From Paracoccaceae bacterium (GTDB lineage: Bacteria > Pseudomonadota > Alphaproteobacteria > Rhodobacterales > Rhodobacteraceae): a stretch of 64,000 nt of DNA. The DNA lies in assembly GCA_023383015.1 (NCBI GenBank), contig JAHDXW010000003.1:124001-188000 (forward strand). Direction: 5' to 3'. Under the pieces are notes generated by a model. The model was given only the letters and a program-made list of their open reading frames with translations. It was not told the DNA's origin and searched no databases. Position 1 is the stretch's first letter. The number at the start of each line of letters is the position of its first letter. The position numbers and the translations under genes are program-made. Shown here in pieces: positions 59,751-64,000 of the stretch.

Positions 59751-61013
59751 ATGGACCTCGTCTTCGCGCCGAGCCAGATCGAAACCTGGCCGATTGCCCG
59801 GCTGCGGCCCTACGCCCGCAATGCCAAGATGCATGGCGGCGATCAGGTGGCGAAGATCGCCGCCAGCATGGCCAAGTTCGGCTGGACTGTCCCCTGCATG
59901 GTGGCCGACGATGGCGAGCTGATCGCGGGCCATGGCCGGGTGCTGGCGGCCACGATGCTGGGACTGACCGAGGTCCCGGTGATCCGGCTCAGCCATCTCG
60001 ACGAGGCCGAGCGCCGCGCCTACCGGATCGCCGACAACAAGCTTACGGAGCTCGGCGAATGGGACGAAGCCCTACTCCGCGACGAGATCGCGGGGCTCCT
60101 GGCCGAGGATTTCGACCTGACGCTTCTGGGCATCAGCGATGATGATCTGGACGCGCTGCTGCGGGATCCGGAGGCGCTGGGCGGCGATGGCCCGGTCGAG
60201 GGCGAGGACGATGTACCCGAGCTGCCGGTCACGCCGGTGTCGGTGCCGGGCGACCTGTGGCAGTTGGGCGCGCACCGTCTGATCTGCGGCGACAGCACAT
60301 CGCCCGACGTCGTGGGACGGCTGCTGGGCGATGTCCGTCCGCTGTTGATGGTCACAGACCCGCCCTATGGCGTCGAGTACGACCCGTCTTGGCGCAATCA
60401 GGCGGGCGCAGCCAAGACGAAACGTACTGGCAAGGTGCTGAACGACGACCGGGCGGACTGGCGCGAGGCCTGGGCGCTGTTCCCCGGCGATGTCGCCTAT
60501 GTCTGGCATGGCGCGCTGCATGCCGCGACGGTGGCCGACAGCCTGACAGCTGCCGGTTTAGCCATCCGGTCGCAGATCATCTGGGCAAAGGACCGGCTGG
60601 TGCTCAGCCGCGGCGACTATCACTGGCAGCACGAACCCTGCTGGTATGCGGTGCGCGCGAAGGGCAAGGGCCATTGGGCCGGGGATCGCAAGCAGACCAC
60701 GCTCTGGCAAATCGCCAACCGCGATCAGGACGCCGACACCGTGCACGGCACGCAGAAACCGGTCGAATGCATGCGGCGGCCGATCCTGAACAACTCCAGC
60801 CCCGGCCAGGCGGTCTATGAACCCTTCATGGGATCCGGCACCACGCTGATCGCGGCCGAGACAACAGGCCGTGTCTGCCTCGGCATTGAGTTGAACCCGG
60901 CCTATGTCGACGTGGCCATTGAGCGCTGGCAAGTCTTCACGGGTCAGGAGGCCGTGCTGGCGGAAACCGGCGAGAGTTTCGCATCGTTGAAGGCGAAGAG
61001 ACTAGCCGCATGA
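59751..61013 (+). CDS. ParB-like domain fused to DNA methyltransferase (N4/N6 type)
   Basis: 420 residues. ParB/sulfiredoxin-like domain about 8-95 (LRPYARNAKMHGGDQVAKIA, GELIAGHGRVLAA, YRIADNKLTELG). Methyltransferase: catalytic TDPPYG (D203-PPY), then EPFMGSGTT (SAM motif I, 357-365) and GIELNPAYVDVA. DPPY first and SAM motif later is the beta-class order. A typical phage orphan methyltransferase before the terminase genes. It overlaps its paralogue by 4 nt. Confidence 0.92.
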   Translation: MDLVFAPSQIETWPIARLRPYARNAKMHGGDQVAKIAASMAKFGWTVPCMVADDGELIAGHGRVLAATMLGLTEVPVIRLSHLDEAERRAYRIADNKLTELGEWDEALLRDEIAGLLAEDFDLTLLGISDDDLDALLRDPEALGGDGPVEGEDDVPELPVTPVSVPGDLWQLGAHRLICGDSTSPDVVGRLLGDVRPLLMVTDPPYGVEYDPSWRNQAGAAKTKRTGKVLNDDRADWREAWALFPGDVAYVWHGALHAATVADSLTAAGLAIRSQIIWAKDRLVLSRGDYHWQHEPCWYAVRAKGKGHWAGDRKQTTLWQIANRDQDADTVHGTQKPVECMRRPILNNSSPGQAVYEPFMGSGTTLIAAETTGRVCLGIELNPAYVDVAIERWQVFTGQEAVLAETGESFASLKAKRLAA

Positions 61014-62386
61014 CAGCGCATGTTCGCCCGAGCCAGATCGCGTTCTGGCCTCTGGATCGGCTGAAACCCTATGCGCGCAATGCCAAGACCCACGACGCCG
61101 ACCAGGTGGCCAAGATCGCCGCCAGTATGGCCGAGTTCGGCTGGACGGTGCCCTGCCTCGTCGCCGCCGACGGCGAGCTGATCGCAGGGCATGGGCGCGT
61201 CCTGGCCGCCGCCCAGCTCGGGCTCACCGAAGCGCCGGTCATCGTGCTGGACCATCTGACCGAGGCGCAGCGCCGCGCTTACCGGATCGCCGACAACAAG
61301 CTCACGGAGATGGGCGATTGGGACGAAGCGCTGCTCCTTGAGGAACTGCGCGGGTTGCTGGCCGAGGATTTCGACCTCGGGCTGATCGGGATCCCCGAGG
61401 ACGAGCTGGACGCGCTGTTGCACGATGCCGACCAGGACCGCGCGCCCATCGATGACGACACAGCCGAAGCGATCCCCGAGGCCCCAGCCGAACCGATCAC
61501 CCAGCCCGGCGACATCTGGGCGCTGGGCGACCATCGCCTGATCTGCAGCGACGCGACTGACACAGCCGTAGTGGCGCGGCTGATGGACGGCGCACAGGCG
61601 TCGCTGCTGTTCACCTCGCCACCCTATGCGCAGCAGCGCGACTATGGCGCGGCGAAGAAAAAGGTCGGCGATTGGGATGCGCTGATGCAGGGCGTCTTTT
61701 CCGCGGCAGCCGTCACTGCCGATGCCCAGCTGCTGGTGAATCTCGGCCTCGTCCATCGCGATGGCGAGTGGATCCCGTATTGGGAGGGCTGGGTCGACTG
61801 GATGCGCGCGCAGGGCTGGCGACGGTTCGGCTGGTATGTCTGGGACCAGGGGCCGGGCCTGCCCGGGGACTGGAACGGGCGGCTTGCGCCCTCGCACGAG
61901 TTCATCTTCCATTTCAACCGCGCGCCCCGCAAACCGCACAAGACCATCCCGTCCAAGCACGCAGGCGAAGCCCTCGGCGGCGGCGGCCTGCGCGGGGCCG
62001 ACGGCACGGTCCATCGCAAGACCGGCTTCGGCAACGCGATCCAGAGCCACCGGATCCCCGACAGCGTCTTCCGCATCATGCGCCACAAAGGGGGCTTGGG
62101 AGCAGCCGGTTCGCACCCGGCCGTGTTCCCCGTCGCGCTGGTCGAGGCAGTGCTGGAGGCCTTCACCGATCCCGGCGAGCTGGTGTTCGAGCCGTTCTGC
62201 GGCTCTGGCACCCAGATCGTCGCCGCGGAACGCACCGGGCGGCGCTGTTTCGCAGTGGAACTGGATCCCGTCTATTGCGACGTCGCCGTGCGGCGCTGGG
62301 AGATGGCAACCGGACGGGCAGCCAACCGGGTCACCGAGATGGAGGAGGCTGCAAAACCCGCAAGCGGTAGAAAGAAGCGCGCATGA
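61010..62386 (+). CDS. Second ParB-like domain/DNA methyltransferase, tandem paralogue
   Basis: 458 residues. The ParB-like domain is very similar to the preceding gene's. The catalytic motif is TSPPYA (S203-PPY) rather than DPPY, which fits an N4-cytosine or alternative target, and the SAM motif is EPFCGSGTQ. The middle region (about 210-380, WDQGPGLPGDWNGRLAPSHE) is unlike the first copy, so the target-recognition parts have diverged. Two specificities would broaden protection from restriction. Confidence 0.92.
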   Translation: MTAHVRPSQIAFWPLDRLKPYARNAKTHDADQVAKIAASMAEFGWTVPCLVAADGELIAGHGRVLAAAQLGLTEAPVIVLDHLTEAQRRAYRIADNKLTEMGDWDEALLLEELRGLLAEDFDLGLIGIPEDELDALLHDADQDRAPIDDDTAEAIPEAPAEPITQPGDIWALGDHRLICSDATDTAVVARLMDGAQASLLFTSPPYAQQRDYGAAKKKVGDWDALMQGVFSAAAVTADAQLLVNLGLVHRDGEWIPYWEGWVDWMRAQGWRRFGWYVWDQGPGLPGDWNGRLAPSHEFIFHFNRAPRKPHKTIPSKHAGEALGGGGLRGADGTVHRKTGFGNAIQSHRIPDSVFRIMRHKGGLGAAGSHPAVFPVALVEAVLEAFTDPGELVFEPFCGSGTQIVAAERTGRRCFAVELDPVYCDVAVRRWEMATGRAANRVTEMEEAAKPASGRKKRA

Positions 62387-62595
62387 CGGCTCAATCGCGC
62401 CGCATGTCGTTGATCGAGGCCATCACCAATGTCGCCGTGGGTTACGCGTTGGCAGTTGCCACACAGATCGTGGTGTTCCCATGGTTCGGCCTGCACCCCA
62501 GCCTCGGCGAGAACCTGGCGCTGGGCGGGCTTTTCACCGCCATATCCCTGATCCGGGGCTACGCGCTGCGCAGGCTGTTCGAGCGATTTCGTTGA
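62383..62595 (+). CDS. Small membrane protein, DUF7220-like
   Basis: 70 residues with two hydrophobic segments (VGYALAVATQIVVFPWFGL; LALGGLFTAISLIRGYAL) and a basic tail (RRLFERFR). It overlaps the methyltransferase stop by 4 nt. Commonly found next to ParB-methyltransferases in phages of this family; function unknown. Confidence 0.8.
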   Translation: MTAQSRRMSLIEAITNVAVGYALAVATQIVVFPWFGLHPSLGENLALGGLFTAISLIRGYALRRLFERFR

Positions 62596-62822
62596 CGGCG
62601 CGTTCGCAGTTCTCTACCTTTCCTTCAAACGAAGGCCCCGACAAAGGCTTTGACGGAGCAGAAGTTCCCTCAGGTTGGCAGGATCATCCCTGACGACATC
62701 GTTGTACGGACTGCGGAACCACGATCAATCGGGTCTCGCGCGAGCATGAGCTTCCCGCCGGGGAGCGCCCACCTTGGGCGCCGCGCATTCGCTTCTCACG
62801 AAGTTGAATGGAGGCCCTGTAG

Positions 62823-63218
62823 ATGGGAAAGCTGTCGAATATTCGTCGAACCAGGATGCTGGCTCAGGAGGGGCGGTGCTACTACTGCGACCTGCCGATG
62901 TGGGATCCGGAACTGGGTCATGCCGTGCCGGAAATCTGCCGGGCACCCGCCATGCGGAGATATCTCCGCTGCACCGCAGAGCATCTGCACCCTCGATCCG
63001 AGGGCGGTGCTGACACGCCGTGAAACATTGTCGCGGCATGCTGGTACTGCAACACAAGGCGACATCACAGGAAGGCGCCACCCTCCCCGGACGCCCATCG
63101 CGCGCGCGTCCAGGAAAGGATGGCAAAAGGGAAATGGCTGGCCGCGCAGTTGAAACAGATCAGCGCATCGGTCGGCCCGTGCGCGAAGCTCCAACGGGGC
63201 GTGCCGCTGCGGCCATGA
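62823..63218 (+). pseudogene. HNH endonuclease interrupted by an in-frame TGA
   Basis: MGKLSNIRRTRMLAQEGRCY, YCDLPMWDPELG, then RCTAEHLHPRSEGGADTP followed by TGA (63021-63023). Without frame change, NIVAACWYCNTRRHHRKAPP and VQERMAKGKWLAAQL follow, to the stop at 63216-63218. HNH elements (Cys-x2-Cys, E-H, N, Cys-x2-Cys) span the stop, so the stop removes the second zinc-binding pair. The intact protein would have about 131 residues. Confidence 0.82.
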
Positions 63219-63785
63219 TCAGCGGAGAGAGTAGACGGTCCCCCTGCCCTCGACCTTCTCTGAAGTGACAGGAAGCCCCAGCTTCTTCTTCAGCGCGCCG
63301 GAAATGGCCCCTCTGGCAGTGTGAGCTTGCCACGACGTCGCATCGACGATCTCGGCGATGGACGCCCCCTCGGGGCGCTGAAGGAGCGCGATGATCTGCG
63401 CCTGCTTGGTCCCGGCGCGGATGGCGACGGGCTTTGGCGCGTCGTTGGCCTCGGTCGTAGGTGCGACTTCCGCGCCCGTCTGTGGCTTCGCCTTCCGCGC
63501 GCTGGCGACGGCACTGGCCGCCACCGGCTCGATCCCGATGGCCTCCAGCCCGGCCTCGGTCGCGACCAGCGTGGTGCCGTGGCCGTCGCCGGTCTCGCGC
63601 CAGAGCGGCTCGCCCCGGCGGAGGTCGGCATCGACCTCGTCCAGCCATCCACGCGTGATCATCGCGGTGACGGCCTTCTGCGCGGCGGCGCCGTGCAGAC
63701 CTTCGGGCAGCGGCATCGCCAGATTGCCGGGGCGCGTGGCCGCGCGGCTGAGGATGACGCTTTGGGTGTCGGTGAGCTTGGGCAT
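63219..63785 (-). CDS. DUF3489-domain protein
   Basis: 188 residues: MPKLTDTQSVILSRAATRPG, AVTAMITRGWLDEVDADLRR, then a linker and GTKQAQIIALLQRPEGASIA, EIVDATSWQAHTARGAISGA, LKKKLGLPVTSEKVEGRGTV. The C-terminal part is the wHTH-like DUF3489, frequent in phage and plasmid early regions. Probably DNA-binding. Confidence 0.88.
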   Translation of the reverse strand: MPKLTDTQSVILSRAATRPGNLAMPLPEGLHGAAAQKAVTAMITRGWLDEVDADLRRGEPLWRETGDGHGTTLVATEAGLEAIGIEPVAASAVASARKAKPQTGAEVAPTTEANDAPKPVAIRAGTKQAQIIALLQRPEGASIAEIVDATSWQAHTARGAISGALKKKLGLPVTSEKVEGRGTVYSLR

Positions 63786-63876
63786 GGGGCATCTCCGTGA
63801 TCCGGGCCGCGATCATCGCCGGCCTTCTACGACCCCAAGCCCGCCATACGGCGGGCCGAGGCGGCGCGGGGGCCGA

Positions 63877-64000
63877 TCACTCGGCGTATTCGCCCTCCTT
63901 GAAGGCGGCGTCCGAGATTTCGCGCAGGCGGTCGCGGTAGTGGTTGAGTGTCCCGACATGACCCCAATGGATCTCGTCAGGATGGGTCTCGAAGTGATCG
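63877..64000 (-). CDS. C-terminal end of an element-encoded protein (partial)
   Basis: Leftward frame entering from the window edge: DHFETHPDEIHWGHVGTLNH, YRDRLREISDAAFKEGEYAE then TGA. I associate this ending with small proteins encoded beside DUF3489 genes. Only about 41 residues are visible, so no function is assigned. Confidence 0.6.
   Translation of the reverse strand, partial: DHFETHPDEIHWGHVGTLNHYRDRLREISDAAFKEGEYAE

Noticed and set aside
59130..59996. Leftward 288-codon frame before and over the ParB-methyltransferase start
   Set aside because: Low-complexity and unlike any family; it overlaps the well-supported ParB-like domain on the other strand.
1..64000. CRISPR arrays
   Set aside because: No series of regularly spaced identical repeats was seen. 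The repeats at 52257-52460 and 59441-59590 are too irregular and have no spacer structure.

Overview
The window is high-GC DNA from an alphaproteobacterium, most likely a Rhodobacteraceae/Paracoccaceae member. This rests on strong G/C third-position bias, prophage head and tail genes of the GTA-like type usual in that family, and typical small secreted families. It reads as a chromosome with several mobile insertions. The assignment is by recognition, not by search.

Layout. (1) 1-16359 is a catabolic island. One long leftward transcription unit (10272 to 1) encodes an NMT1/SsuA-type ABC importer, an ornithine cyclodeaminase-like enzyme, two amidohydrolases, a maleate-isomerase/EutA-like enzyme, an FCD-GntR regulator and an M24 hydrolase. 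A second EutA-like gene, a dihydroorotase-like/RidA pair, a second M24 enzyme, an SDR dehydrogenase and an MFS exporter follow. The enzyme classes overlap ectoine-utilisation sets (EutA, EutC, EutD/DoeA), but with a different importer and three extra amidohydrolases. (2) 16588-18167 holds a tRNA-Ser(GGA), its terminator and an intact IS5-type element. (3) 18255-30671 is chromosomal: a PerM transporter, then a periplasmic operon encoding an atypical (HipA/FAM20-like) kinase candidate, a phosphatase-like protein lacking its catalytic Arg and a metallophosphoesterase. A cluster of secreted PliG/SH3-like proteins and an AraC regulator complete it. (4) 30802-43078 is a decayed, rearranged prophage structural block. 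It includes a toxin-antitoxin pair, a PD-(D/E)XK-like cargo gene, an endolysin, a truncated PHP-SMC ATPase and an IS3 element that has lost transposase function. (5) 43164-47311 carries nucleotide-modification genes (Nmad3, broken Nmad2), a 45-bp tRNA-Met 3' half (likely att site) and an ArsR-controlled small operon. (6) 47691-64000 is the early region of an integrated phage or phage-like element: integrase, WYL regulator, excisionase-like protein, VRR-NUC, a replication initiator carrying internal iterons, a cytosine methyltransferase, two ParB-methyltransferases and HNH.

The most striking locus is 54996-59165, inserted in that phage early region. Three tightly packed genes of visibly lower GC encode an SMC/ABC-type ATPase, a soluble histidine kinase and a receiver domain fused to an aminoglycoside-phosphotransferase/protein-kinase-like domain. 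All key ATPase, kinase and receiver residues are visible. I read it as a candidate conflict (anti-phage) system that uses a phosphorelay to control a kinase effector, and I cannot match it to a named system with certainty.

A recurring oddity is four premature in-frame stops in mobile-element genes, all TGA. They are most simply decay, but are listed as a finding.
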